From SMWD01 sp964629475 (lineage in GTDB: Bacteria; Pseudomonadota; Gammaproteobacteria; Steroidobacterales; GCA-2729495), in the NCBI GenBank assembly GCA_964629475.1, contig CAZVQW010000011.1, forward strand, positions 1-64,000: a stretch of DNA of 64,000 nucleotides, in the 5' to 3' direction. How positions within the stretch are numbered: position 1 is the stretch's first letter; each line of letters opens with the position of its first letter. Position numbers and translations under genes: made by a program. This document shows positions 1 through 7,789 of the stretch, piece after piece. The notes beneath the pieces are model-generated. The model saw nothing but the letters and a program-made list of their open reading frames with translations, was not told where the DNA came from and did not search any database.

Positions 1-114
1 CGCGATTACACGCTCGTCATGGGGGTCGTCGTGTTCTACGGTGCGTTGATCATCGTGTTTAATTTTTTCGTTGACCTGATCTACGGCTGGCTGGACCCGC
101 GGGTGCGGCTGTGA
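1..114 (+). CDS. Oligopeptide ABC transporter permease OppB/DppB-type, C-terminal end (5' partial)
   Basis: The first 37 codons are open in frame 1 and end at TGA 112-114. The residues are hydrophobic (VVVFYGALIIVFNFFVDLIY) and finish with GWLDPRVRL. A last membrane span followed by Y-x-W-L-D-P-R is typical of the C-terminus of DppB/OppB inner-membrane permeases. The stop overlaps the GTG start of the next permease (GTGA at 111-114), so the two are translationally coupled. The start and any substrate-binding protein lie outside the window. The family assignment rests on the C-terminal motif and on the three downstream partners. Confidence 0.85.
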   Translation, partial: RDYTLVMGVVVFYGALIIVFNFFVDLIYGWLDPRVRL

Positions 115-1019
115 GCCCGGATGTAAGCCCAGGTGTAAGCTCAGACACGAAGCAGGCGCCGGGTCGCAGCCTGGGTTACGACGCGTGGGTCGTACTGCGG
201 CGAAATCGGGCGGCGATTGCCGCATTAATCATTCTCGTGACGATGACGGTCATCGTCGTTTTCGCCCCGCTTTTCATTCCCTACAGTATCGATGAAACGG
301 ACTGGGACAACATATCGATCGCACCGTCGCTCGGCGGCGGGCACCTGTTCGGTACCGACGCACTCGGTCGCGACCTGTTCGTTCGCACGTTGCAGGGTGG
401 ACGCATCTCGCTGTTGGTCGGCATCGTCGCGACATTCGTCAGCCTGCTGATCGGCATTTCCTATGGCGCCGTGTCAGGATATCTGGGCGGACGTGTCGAC
501 CAGATCATGATGCGTATCGTCGACATCCTGTACGCGTTGCCCTTTATGTTTCTCGTGATTCTGCTGATGGTTTTTTTCGGCCGCAACATCGTGCTGATCT
601 TCGTCGCCATCGGTGCGATCAACTGGCTCGACATGGCAAGGATCGTGCGCGGTCAGACGCTGAGCCTGAAGAACCGTGAATTCATCGAGGCGGCGCGTGC
701 CGGTGGTGTGACGACATCGCGCATTATTCGTCGTCACATCGTGCCGAACCTGCTTGGCGTCGTCGCCGTCTACGTGACGCTGACCATTCCCCAGGTCATC
801 CTCGTCGAGTCATTCCTGAGTTTTCTGGGCCTCGGTGTGCAGGAACCGATGACGTCGTGGGGCGCGCTGGTCAACGAGGGCGCACAGGAAATGGAAAACG
901 CGCCGTGGATGCTCGTGTTCCCCGCGCTTTTTTTGACCGTCACGCTGTTTTGTTTCAATTTTCTCGGTGATGGCCTGCGCGACGCGCTCGATCCCCGTGA
1001 CCGCGGGGCCACCTCATGA
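111..1019 (+). CDS. Oligopeptide/dipeptide ABC transporter permease OppC/DppC-type
   Basis: 302 aa inner-membrane permease of the BPD_transp_1 family, the second membrane half of a peptide importer. An N-terminal cytoplasmic stretch is followed by a first membrane span near residues 33-55. The family signature FGTDALGRD follows, then the multi-span core with the ATPase-contacting EAA loop (EAARAGG near residue 193) and a C-terminal GDGLRDALDPR. The start is GTG at 111, overlapping the preceding permease stop. The end overlaps the ATPase start (ATGA at 1016-1019). It presumably pairs with the truncated permease at 1-114 and is powered by the fused ATPase. Substrate specificity cannot be read from the sequence. 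Confidence 0.93.
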   Translation: MSPDVSPGVSSDTKQAPGRSLGYDAWVVLRRNRAAIAALIILVTMTVIVVFAPLFIPYSIDETDWDNISIAPSLGGGHLFGTDALGRDLFVRTLQGGRISLLVGIVATFVSLLIGISYGAVSGYLGGRVDQIMMRIVDILYALPFMFLVILLMVFFGRNIVLIFVAIGAINWLDMARIVRGQTLSLKNREFIEAARAGGVTTSRIIRRHIVPNLLGVVAVYVTLTIPQVILVESFLSFLGLGVQEPMTSWGALVNEGAQEMENAPWMLVFPALFLTVTLFCFNFLGDGLRDALDPRDRGATS

Positions 1020-2848
1020 GCGCACCGGTCGAATCGGTATTATCGGTGGACCGGCTCAACGTGGCGTTCACAACGCCTGACGGCCCGATACATGCAGTCC
1101 GTGATTTAAGTTTTGCCGTCGCCAGCGGCGAGACGCTGGGTATTGTCGGTGAATCCGGTTCCGGCAAGAGTCAGACAGTTATGGCTCTGCTCGGCTTGCT
1201 GGCCGCCAATGGCAATGCTTCCGGGCGTGCTGTGTTTGACGGTGAGGACCTGCTGCAATTGCCGGAACGGCGGCTGCAGGCTATCCGTGGTGCGCGGGTT
1301 GCGATGATCTTTCAGGATCCGATGACCGCGTTGAATCCTTATTTGACGATCGGCCGACAGATGTCGGAGGTGCTGCGCCGGCATCGTGGCCTGGATCGCC
1401 GCACGGCGCTGCGCCAATGCGAAGCGTTGCTGGATGCCGTGCATATCTCCGCAGCGCGACGGCGGCTGGGGATGTATCCGCACGAGTTATCCGGCGGCAT
1501 GCGTCAACGGGTCATGATCGCTGCTGCGTTGTTGTGCAAGCCTGCGTTATTGATTGCCGATGAACCGACGACCGCGCTCGATGTGACGGTACAGGCGCAG
1601 ATTCTGGAACTGATGCGTGAATTGCGTGCCGGGTTTTCGACCTCGATCATTCTTATTACCCATGACCTGGGGGTTGTGGCGGGTACTTGTGATCGAGTGC
1701 TGGTCATGCACGAAGGCAAGGCCGAGGAAGCAGGAACGACCGCAGATATTTTTTATCGTTCGACGAATGCTTATACGCGTGCGCTGCTCGGCGCGGTGCC
1801 GCGCCTCGACGGCGAGCATGCCGACACTACGCGAACGGCGCCGGCCCATGGTGATGCCGACCCAATGCTCCCGGTACTTTCAGCGCAAGGGCTTGGCGTG
1901 GAGTTCAGCGTACCGAGCGCGCGGATGTTCGCGTCGCCAAATACTCTGCGCGCCGTTGACGATGTCTTTATCGACGTCAGGCCGGGTGAAACGCTCGGCA
2001 TCGTCGGCGAATCGGGATGCGGAAAATCGACGCTGGCCCGGGCAATTCTCAGGCTCGTCGATGCCTGTGACGGTACGACCTGTCTGCTGGGCCGCGACCT
2101 GGCGATGCTGGATGCTAACGAGTTACGTGCCGCACGCCGTGACATGCAGATGGTCTTTCAGGATCCGTTGGCATCGCTGGATCCGCGCATGACGATAGGC
2201 CGCATCGTTGCCGAACCGCTCGAGACTTTTTTCCCTGAGCTTGACGCCCAACAGCGTACCCGACGGGTTGCAGACATGCTGGTCCGGGTCGGCCTGGCGC
2301 CGTCTTGCGTTAATCGTTATCCGCACGAGTTTTCCGGGGGGCAGTGTCAGCGCATCGGCATAGCCAGGGCGTTGATCTCAGAGCCGCGACTCGTGATTTG
2401 CGATGAGGCGGTCAGCGCGCTGGATGTGACGATCCAGGCGCAAATTATCGAGTTGTTGATCGATTTGCAGCAGCAGCTCGACCTCGCGCTCGTGTTTATC
2501 GCGCATGACCTGGCGGTCGTGCGCCGGATCAGCCACCGGATCATCGTCATGTACCTCGGCCAGGTCGTCGAAAGTGCCGCGACGGATGAATTATTTTCGC
2601 GGCCACGCCACCCGTACACGCGTGCGCTGATTGCCGCCGCGCCGGTGCCCGATCCGGAAATCGAGCGTAGTCGCAGTCATGTTGCGGCCAAAGGCGAAGT
2701 GCCCTCGCCGCTGGAACGCCCGACCGGCTGCGCTTTTCGGTCGCGTTGTCTGTATGCACAGGGGGAGTGTGAAAAGCACCCGCCACCACTGGAACCGGAT
2801 GGCGAGGCCTGGGTGGCGTGTCATCGGGCCGGGGAAGCCTACGTATAA
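1016..2848 (+). CDS. Fused peptide ABC transporter ATPase (OppD-OppF type, two nucleotide-binding domains)
   Basis: 610 aa protein with two complete ABC ATPase domains in one chain, as in YejF, where many Opp/Dpp systems use separate D and F proteins. Domain 1 has Walker A GESGSGKS (residues 45-52), signature LSGGMRQR near 158 and Walker B LLIADEP near 178-184. Domain 2 has Walker A GESGCGKS (331-338), signature FSGGQCQR near 439 and Walker B LVICDEA near 459. The C-terminus is an oligopeptide-transporter tail with four cysteines (GCAFRSRC, GECE, ACH). In related transporters similar cysteines bind an Fe-S cluster; whether they do here is inferred. It overlaps oppC by 4 nt and would energise the two permeases. 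Confidence 0.93.
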   Translation: MSAPVESVLSVDRLNVAFTTPDGPIHAVRDLSFAVASGETLGIVGESGSGKSQTVMALLGLLAANGNASGRAVFDGEDLLQLPERRLQAIRGARVAMIFQDPMTALNPYLTIGRQMSEVLRRHRGLDRRTALRQCEALLDAVHISAARRRLGMYPHELSGGMRQRVMIAAALLCKPALLIADEPTTALDVTVQAQILELMRELRAGFSTSIILITHDLGVVAGTCDRVLVMHEGKAEEAGTTADIFYRSTNAYTRALLGAVPRLDGEHADTTRTAPAHGDADPMLPVLSAQGLGVEFSVPSARMFASPNTLRAVDDVFIDVRPGETLGIVGESGCGKSTLARAILRLVDACDGTTCLLGRDLAMLDANELRAARRDMQMVFQDPLASLDPRMTIGRIVAEPLETFFPELDAQQRTRRVADMLVRVGLAPSCVNRYPHEFSGGQCQRIGIARALISEPRLVICDEAVSALDVTIQAQIIELLIDLQQQLDLALVFIAHDLAVVRRISHRIIVMYLGQVVESAATDELFSRPRHPYTRALIAAAPVPDPEIERSRSHVAAKGEVPSPLERPTGCAFRSRCLYAQGECEKHPPPLEPDGEAWVACHRAGEAYV

Positions 2849-2938
2849 ATACTTAACACCGGCGCCTTTTATGCTTAACATAGCGGTCCGCTTGGGCCAC
2901 AGCCCAGAGCCCATAATTCAGCGAGCAGAGAGAAACAC

Positions 2939-3550
2939 ATGTCTATTTTTCGAATCCTGTTGATCGGCCTTTCTGTCATCATGTTTGGCTTGGCAGCACT
3001 GCCGGCCCATGCGTCGGGTGATGCCGAGCGAGGCGCCATGCTGGCCACCACCTGTCTCGGTTGTCATGGTATTCCGGGGTATCGGAACGCCTATCCGTCT
3101 TATCGTGTACCGAAACTTGCCGGCCAGCATGAGGATTACATCGCGCTTGGCCTGAATGGATACAAGAACAAGGGCCGTCCGCATCCGACGATGCAGGCAC
3201 AGGCCGCTACGCTGTCGGATCAGGATATCAAGGATCTGGCGGCGTATTTCTCGGCACAGGGCGAGTTGGCAACCGGTACTGCAAAATCCGATGCCCGGAT
3301 CGGACGCGGCCAGGAAAAGGCTGCGGTTTGCGCAGCCTGTCACGGTGCGAATGGCGTCAGTGCGATGCCGAACTGGCCGACGCTGGCCGGCCAGCACGAA
3401 GATTATCTGACGCATGCTTTGACCCAATACAAACTGGGCAACCGTACCGACCCGGTCATGGCCGGACAGGTCATCAACCTGAGTGAAGAAGACATCAAAG
3501 ATCTGGCTGCATACTTTGCCGCCCAGCCGGGATTGGTTTCGATTAATTAA
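2939..3550 (+). CDS. Cytochrome c4-type dihaem cytochrome c
   Basis: 203 aa periplasmic electron carrier. A cleavable signal peptide (hydrophobic core about residues 5-22, LPAHA-SG cleavage region) precedes two homologous cytochrome c domains. The haem motifs are CLGCH (39-43) and CAACH (131-135). Candidate methionine ligands are in HPTM (about residue 85) and DPVM in the second half. Both halves repeat LAGQHEDY and SxxDIKDLAAYF, showing the internal duplication of cytochrome c4. Its length is normal for the family, which shuttles electrons to terminal oxidases. The 90-nt upstream gap from the transporter operon shows no clear promoter. The 3' end overlaps the next reading frame by 68 nt if that frame starts at 3483. 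Confidence 0.95.
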   Translation: MSIFRILLIGLSVIMFGLAALPAHASGDAERGAMLATTCLGCHGIPGYRNAYPSYRVPKLAGQHEDYIALGLNGYKNKGRPHPTMQAQAATLSDQDIKDLAAYFSAQGELATGTAKSDARIGRGQEKAAVCAACHGANGVSAMPNWPTLAGQHEDYLTHALTQYKLGNRTDPVMAGQVINLSEEDIKDLAAYFAAQPGLVSIN

Positions 3551-4541
3551 CAAGCTCTTCAAAGCCTTTCGTATTCATTCGGAAGACGGGCGGTACGTCG
3601 AGGCACGGCTGGACGAGATCACGCTCGATGATCTGTGCGATGGTGATGTCGTCATCCGCGGGGCCTGGTCGAGTATCAACTATAAGGATGCTTTAGCCGC
3701 CACCGGCGCGGGACGCATACTGCGGCGGTTCCCGCTCGTCGGGGGCGTCGATATCGCCGGCACGGTCGTGTCATCGAGCGATCCACGCGTCGCTGAAGGC
3801 GACGAAGTCATCGTCAACGGGTGTGGTTTGAGCGAGACGCACGATGGCGGGTTTGCCGAATATGCGCGCGTCCGTGGTGAGTGGGTAACGCCGATGCCGG
3901 CGGGTCTCGATGCGCGTACGGCGATGGGACTTGGTACGGCCGGGTTCACGGCGGCGCTGGCGATACACCGGATGGAGCAAAACGGACAGGTACCCGAGCT
4001 CGGACCGATCGCCGTTAACGGTGCGACCGGCGGTGTCGGCAGCGTGGCGATCGATATGCTGAGTCAGCGCGGCTATAGCGTTACGGCACTGACCAGCAAG
4101 ACCGAGGCAGGTGACTATCTCAAGGCGCTGGGTGCAACCGAGGTTCTGAATATCAGGGAACTGGAGCTCGGCAGGAAGCCGCTTGAGAAGGCGATCTGGG
4201 GTGGAGCGATCGATAATCTTGGTGGTGAAATCCTCGCCTGGCTGACACGAACAACGAACGCCTACGGAAATATCGTGAGTATCGGCCTGGCTGCCGGTAT
4301 TGAATTGTCCACAACCGTGATGCCCTTTATTTTGCGTGGCGTCAGCCTGCTTGGTGTCAATACCGTTGAATTACCACGGGATTTGCGCATCGCCGTCTGG
4401 AACAGGATTGCCGGCGACCTTACGCCCGCGCACCTCGATCAGATTGTGAATCGTGAGGTCGCGCTCGCTGATCTGCCGCGTTACTTTCCGGACTATATCG
4501 ACGGTAACATTACCGGTCGCACTATCGTTCGGTTGTCGTAG
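3483..4541 (+). CDS. YhdH/AcuI-family NADPH-dependent quinone (acrylyl-CoA) reductase, start uncertain
   Basis: MDR-superfamily oxidoreductase. It has the GroES-like N-terminal fold (SSINYKDALAATG, VGGVDIAGTV) and a Rossmann domain with NGATGGVGS near residues 179-187. SIGLAAG and ITGRTIV near the end fit the YhdH/YhfP/AcuI branch, which reduces acrylyl-CoA or quinones. The start is odd. Family similarity begins at LFKAFRIHS (codon 25, CTC at 3555), where homologues have their initiator Met. No ATG, GTG or TTG lies between GTG 3483 and that point, and an ATT sits at 3546. Either translation starts at GTG 3483, giving a 24-residue extension and a 68-nt overlap with the cytochrome gene, or a rare codon is used. 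Confidence 0.85.
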   Translation: MKKTSKIWLHTLPPSRDWFRLINKLFKAFRIHSEDGRYVEARLDEITLDDLCDGDVVIRGAWSSINYKDALAATGAGRILRRFPLVGGVDIAGTVVSSSDPRVAEGDEVIVNGCGLSETHDGGFAEYARVRGEWVTPMPAGLDARTAMGLGTAGFTAALAIHRMEQNGQVPELGPIAVNGATGGVGSVAIDMLSQRGYSVTALTSKTEAGDYLKALGATEVLNIRELELGRKPLEKAIWGGAIDNLGGEILAWLTRTTNAYGNIVSIGLAAGIELSTTVMPFILRGVSLLGVNTVELPRDLRIAVWNRIAGDLTPAHLDQIVNREVALADLPRYFPDYIDGNITGRTIVRLS

Positions 4542-4576
4542 TGGTGCCGGCGCCCGATTCCGGGTAGCTTGTCGTC

Positions 4577-5224
4577 ATGACGACTTCGGCAACAGAATTG
4601 GATCTCGGCGAACGTTTACGGACGGGTCTTGCAGCGATGCATATCGAAGCAAAACCGGAGCTTGCGCAGAAATTCGAGCAACTGTTGGTGTTACTCGATA
4701 AATGGAACCGGGCATTTAATCTGACGGCGGTCCGCGATCCGGGCGAGATGGTCAGCCGTCATATCCTCGATTCGTTAAGTGCGCGGCCGTTTCTGACCGG
4801 CGTGTCTATCCTGGATGTCGGTACCGGCGCAGGGTTTCCCGGGTTGCCTCTGGCGCTCGTCGAACCGCAACGACACTTCACGTTACTCGATTCGGGTGGT
4901 AAAAAGATCCGCTTCGTGCGCCACGTACTCGGCGAACTGGCGCTTGATAATGTCGTCGTTGAGCAGCAGCGCGTAGAAGCTTTCGAACCCGCGGACCTTT
5001 ATGATGTAGTGATCAGCCGTGCGTTTTCGTCACTAGGCGAATTCGTACGTCGTTGCGAACGCCTGGTTGCAACCGGGGGATGCCTTCTGGCGATGAAGGG
5101 ACGCTACCCGGCGGTCGAACTGACAGGCGTGCCAGGAAACTGGGAAGTGGCCGATAGCGCCAGGCTCGAAGTACCGGGCCTGACGGGTGAGCGGCATATG
5201 GTCGTCATGCACCGGCGTGACTGA
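4577..5224 (+). CDS. rsmG: 16S rRNA (guanine527-N7)-methyltransferase RsmG (GidB)
   Basis: 215 aa cytoplasmic SAM-dependent methyltransferase that makes m7G527 in 16S rRNA. It has the family entry motif KWNRAFNLTAVRDP, the SAM-binding loop LDVGTGAGFPGLPLAL (about residues 77-92) and the later VISRAFSSL and AMKGRYP motifs. Length is normal for RsmG. ATG 4577 is the only sensible start. It precedes parA-parB as in many gammaproteobacterial near-origin clusters, but its usual upstream partner mnmG is not here. A reductase and cytochrome c4 occupy that side instead. The 121-nt gap to parA is largely an inverted repeat. Confidence 0.97.
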   Translation: MTTSATELDLGERLRTGLAAMHIEAKPELAQKFEQLLVLLDKWNRAFNLTAVRDPGEMVSRHILDSLSARPFLTGVSILDVGTGAGFPGLPLALVEPQRHFTLLDSGGKKIRFVRHVLGELALDNVVVEQQRVEAFEPADLYDVVISRAFSSLGEFVRRCERLVATGGCLLAMKGRYPAVELTGVPGNWEVADSARLEVPGLTGERHMVVMHRRD

Positions 5225-5227
5225 TGG

Positions 5228-5313
5228 GAAAAAGGTGCCGGGTTTATTTTTCCGGCTACCATTTGTGGCTGATGAATTAATAATTCTGGAAAAATAAACC
5301 CGGCACCTTTTTC
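5228..5313. repeat. Inverted-repeat element, GGTGCCGGGTTTA family, copy 1
   Basis: Perfect 26-bp arms (5228-5253 and 5288-5313), reading GAAAAAGGTGCCGGGTTT and onward, flank a 34-nt interior. A second copy of the family lies at 17952-18041. Its interior, read on the other strand, resembles this one (both contain GCTACCA-TTGTGG-T-ATGAATT), so the whole 86-bp unit is related and not just the arms. A partial extra copy of the arm end (CGGGCACCTTTTCC) follows at 5313. It could fold as a stable hairpin between rsmG and parA. Confidence 0.9.
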
Positions 5314-5345
5314 GGGCACCTTTTCCGGCCAAAGGAACAGACAAT

Positions 5346-6134
5346 ATGGGCGAAATTATCGCAGTGACGAATCAGAAGGGTGGCGTCGGCAAGACGACGA
5401 CCTGCGTCAATCTTGCTGCATCACTGGCGGCGTTACAGCGTCGCGTACTGATTGTTGATTTTGACCCACAGGGAAATGCGACCACCGGATGTGGTGTCGA
5501 CAAGTCTTCGCTCGAGCAGTCTTCCTGCGAGGTGATCCTTGGTGAGACACAGGTGCTGGATGCGATCCAGGTGGTGCAGAAAGGCGCATTTTCATTATTA
5601 CCCGCGAACTCGGACCTGACTGTCGCCGAGGTTCGGTTGCTGCAGGAAATCGGCCGGGAATTGAAACTGCGTAACGTACTCGAACCTGTCCGTAGCCTCT
5701 ATGACTATGTGCTGATCGATTGTCCGCCGACGATCAACATGTTGACGCTTAATGCACTGACTGCGGCCGATGGCGCGCTGATTCCGATCCAGTGTGAATA
5801 TTACGCACTCGAAGGATTATCTTCGCTGCTCGAAACCATCAAACAGGTGCGTAATACGGTCAATCACGGGCTGCATATCAAGGGGTTATTGCGGACAATG
5901 TTTGACCCGCGCAACAAGCTTGCCAGGGAAGTGTCCGAGCAGTTGCTCAAGCATTTCGGTGACAAGGTGTACGCTACGGTCATTCCGCGCAATGTGCGCC
6001 TCGCCGAGGCGCCAAGCTTTGGCCTGGTTGCGATGCATCATGATCGGAGCTCAACCGGAGCGAAGGCGTATCAGGCGCTTGCCGAAGAAGTGATTGGCCA
6101 GGAAACGCGCTCGTGTGAGAAGGGCGCGGCGTGA
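5346..6134 (+). CDS. parA: Chromosome partitioning ATPase ParA (Soj)
   Basis: 262 aa deviant Walker-type ATPase of the chromosomal ParA/Soj family, which drives segregation of ParB-bound origin DNA. It begins MGEIIAVTNQ followed by the deviant Walker A KGGVGKTT (residues 11-18). Further motifs are DFDPQGNAT, the Walker B region YVLIDCPPT and PIQCEYYALEGL. There is no N-terminal helix-turn-helix extension, which marks the chromosomal (not P1-plasmid) type. AAAGGA lies upstream of ATG 5346 with acceptable spacing. parB follows after 46 nt. Confidence 0.97.
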   Translation: MGEIIAVTNQKGGVGKTTTCVNLAASLAALQRRVLIVDFDPQGNATTGCGVDKSSLEQSSCEVILGETQVLDAIQVVQKGAFSLLPANSDLTVAEVRLLQEIGRELKLRNVLEPVRSLYDYVLIDCPPTINMLTLNALTAADGALIPIQCEYYALEGLSSLLETIKQVRNTVNHGLHIKGLLRTMFDPRNKLAREVSEQLLKHFGDKVYATVIPRNVRLAEAPSFGLVAMHHDRSSTGAKAYQALAEEVIGQETRSCEKGAA

Positions 6135-6180
6135 AAAAATTTTTCAGGCTAGAATCCGCAGTCATCATGCGGAGTTTTCA

Positions 6181-7089
6181 ATGAGTGCAAAAAGGAAGGG
6201 TCTCGGGCGCGGGCTGGATGCCCTGCTCGGCGATGTGGATATTTCGCCGCCGCCGGTTGCCGTCGGCGACGGGCAACAACCGGTATCGCCGGACAGTGGC
6301 CTGAAAATGATCCCGGTCGATTTGTTACGCCGTGGAGCCTATCAGCCCCGGCAGGCGATACATCAGGATGCACTGGAAGAACTCGCGGACTCGATCCGCG
6401 CCCAGGGTCTCGTCCAGCCGATCATCGTTCGCCCGTTGGCGACGACCGATGCCAGCGGGATGCAGCATTATGAGATCGTTGCCGGAGAACGCCGCTGGCG
6501 CGCCGCGCAACTGGCGGGCCTGGATGAGGTGCCGTCTGTTGTTCGGCAGATGCCGGATTCGGCCGCGGTAGCCGTTGCACTGATCGAGAACATTCAGCGC
6601 GAGAATCTGACCCCGCTCGAGGAAGCGCAGGGACTGCGCCGCCTGATCGACGAATTCGAACTGACTCATCAGGCGGCTGCCGATGCTATTGGTCGTTCGC
6701 GGACGGCGGTCAGCAACTTGCTGCGCCTGCTGGATCTCGGCGACGAAGCCAAGGCGCTGGTCCGCGCCGGCAAACTGGAAATGGGCCATGCCCGGGCGCT
6801 GCTGGCGATTACCCAGCCGCGCATTCAGGCTGAACTGGCGGCACGGATCGCGCGCCGGGGTCTGTCGGTGCGGGCCACCGAGGCGCTGGTCAAAAAGACG
6901 CTGGCCGGTGGCGGCAAGAAATCACCGCGTGCCGCTATCGATCCGAATATCCGCCACTTGCAGGACGACTTGTCGGGGCGGCTCGGCGCCCGGGTCACGA
7001 TTGCGCATCAGCAGAAGGGCAACGGTAAGGTCGTCGTGACTTATAACAGCCTCGATGAGCTTGAAGGGATCCTCGCGCATATCCGGTAG
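6181..7089 (+). CDS. parB: Chromosome partitioning protein ParB (Spo0J)
   Basis: 302 aa CTP-dependent DNA clamp that loads at parS. The start chosen is ATG 6181, giving MSAKRKGLGRGLDALLGD, the usual ParB N-terminus. A longer frame from 6094 overlaps parA and adds unrelated residues. Visible motifs are the ParB/Srx CTP-binding box GERRWRAAQLAGL (about 102), ENIQRENLTPLEEAQ (136) and the helix-turn-helix around RTAVSNLLRLLDL (about 175), followed by the C-terminal dimerisation domain. The TAG stop (7087-7089) lies inside the left arm of a REP element. No parS consensus was found by eye in the window. Confidence 0.97.
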   Translation: MSAKRKGLGRGLDALLGDVDISPPPVAVGDGQQPVSPDSGLKMIPVDLLRRGAYQPRQAIHQDALEELADSIRAQGLVQPIIVRPLATTDASGMQHYEIVAGERRWRAAQLAGLDEVPSVVRQMPDSAAVAVALIENIQRENLTPLEEAQGLRRLIDEFELTHQAAADAIGRSRTAVSNLLRLLDLGDEAKALVRAGKLEMGHARALLAITQPRIQAELAARIARRGLSVRATEALVKKTLAGGGKKSPRAAIDPNIRHLQDDLSGRLGARVTIAHQQKGNGKVVVTYNSLDELEGILAHIR

Positions 7090-7152
7090 GAGCGGCTTCC
7101 AGCCGCGATTAGGCCTCTCGCCGTGTTTATCGCGGCTGGAAGCCGCTCCTAC
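7086..7152. repeat. REP-type inverted repeat (GTAGGAGCGGCTTCCAGCCGCGA family) at the parB 3' end
   Basis: Two perfect 23-bp arms (7086-7108 and 7130-7152) enclose a 21-nt spacer, and each arm is itself a small palindrome (GCGGCTTCCAGCCGC). The first arm begins with the last base of the final parB sense codon and supplies the TAG stop. Related copies are at 37030, 40275, 40644, 45526 and 54050. The RNA would form a strong hairpin after parB that could stabilise the 3' end or reduce read-through toward atpI. Confidence 0.95.
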
Positions 7153-7188
7153 GATCGCTTCCTTAGTATTTTCCACACCCCGCGCCCC

Positions 7189-7217
7189 TTGAACCGATCC
7201 TGACAGGTCCGTAGAAT
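7189..7217 (+). promoter_or_regulatory. Predicted sigma70 promoter for the atp operon
   Basis: TTGAAC (7189-7194) and TAGAAT (7212-7217) are separated by exactly 17 nt, a good housekeeping promoter match. It lies about 150 nt upstream of atpI, with transcription expected to begin near 7224. A terminator-like hairpin lies between this promoter and atpI. Confidence 0.6.
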
Positions 7218-7252
7218 ACGCGCGCTAACTGATGGATAGGTTGGATGCATTG

Positions 7253-7296
7253 CCACCCATCGCCGCAGAGTCGGCGGTTGGAAGTGGTTTTTTTTT
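7253..7296 (+). terminator. Terminator-like hairpin in the atp leader (possible attenuator or end of a small RNA)
   Basis: The segment folds as CCAC-CCA-CGCCG against CGGCG-TGG-GTGG with small internal loops (stem 7253-7287). Nine consecutive T follow directly (7288-7296), which is the form of a Rho-independent terminator on the + strand. It sits about 30-75 nt downstream of the predicted start of transcription and 72 nt before atpI. It could stop a roughly 70-nt transcript or act as an attenuator of the ATP synthase operon. A second small hairpin (GAGACC/GGTCTC, 7319-7336) follows. Function is inferred from structure only. Confidence 0.55.
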
Positions 7297-7368
7297 GTAT
7301 CCATGCTCCCGTTCGTAAGAGACCGTTAAGGGTCTCGCGCCAAAGTAACGTAAACGGCAGACATTCTT

Positions 7369-7734
7369 ATGCTGCAAATGGCTGCATTCAGACTTGCCGG
7401 CTGGCAGGCCCTGTTGACCGGCTTCGTTGCGGCAGGTGCGTATTGGCTTGGTGGTTCATCGGCGGCATTATCTGCCGCGACCGGTGGAAGTATCGGGATT
7501 GTGGCCGGCCTGTATCAGGCGTTGCGGATGTTCCGCGTGGATGCCGGCCGTGACCCGCAAGGGTTCATGCGCGGTGTCTACATAGGCGAGGCGGTGAAGA
7601 TCGTATTGACGGTAGCACTGATGATCGCCGCGATACGGGTACTGGGTGTCGAGATGTTGCCGTTTATGGTCGGTTACATCGCGATTTACAGCATTTACTG
7701 GATTGCCCTGAGGACTGGGTTGTCTGTTGATTGA
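7369..7734 (+). CDS. atpI: ATP synthase subunit I (AtpI)
   Basis: 121 aa small membrane protein with four predicted hydrophobic segments (around residues 6-24, 30-48, 66-86 and 90-112). AtpI is a non-essential assembly factor that helps c-ring formation. It is recognised mainly by position as the first gene of the atp operon, hydrophobic layout and length, since the family is poorly conserved. ATG 7369 is used; an in-frame ATG at 7378 is an alternative, and neither has a strong ribosome-binding site. atpB follows after 55 nt. Confidence 0.85.
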   Translation: MLQMAAFRLAGWQALLTGFVAAGAYWLGGSSAALSAATGGSIGIVAGLYQALRMFRVDAGRDPQGFMRGVYIGEAVKIVLTVALMIAAIRVLGVEMLPFMVGYIAIYSIYWIALRTGLSVD

Positions 7735-7789
7735 GAAACCGGGCTGATTTTAAAGTGCCGGAAAAATAGTCGGATCGAGACCGCAAAGC

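Noticed and set aside
6094..6180. N-terminal extension of parB overlapping parA
   Set aside because: ParB similarity starts exactly at ATG 6181, and the extension is parA sequence in another frame.
7232..7318. Possible 28-codon leader peptide in the atp leader
   Set aside because: It has no ribosome-binding site of note and no codon pattern pointing to a control amino acid. It is mentioned only in the attenuator finding.
4577..7368. parS centromere site near parAB
   Set aside because: No close match to TGTTTCACGTGAAACA was seen by eye; a pattern search of the whole genome would be needed.
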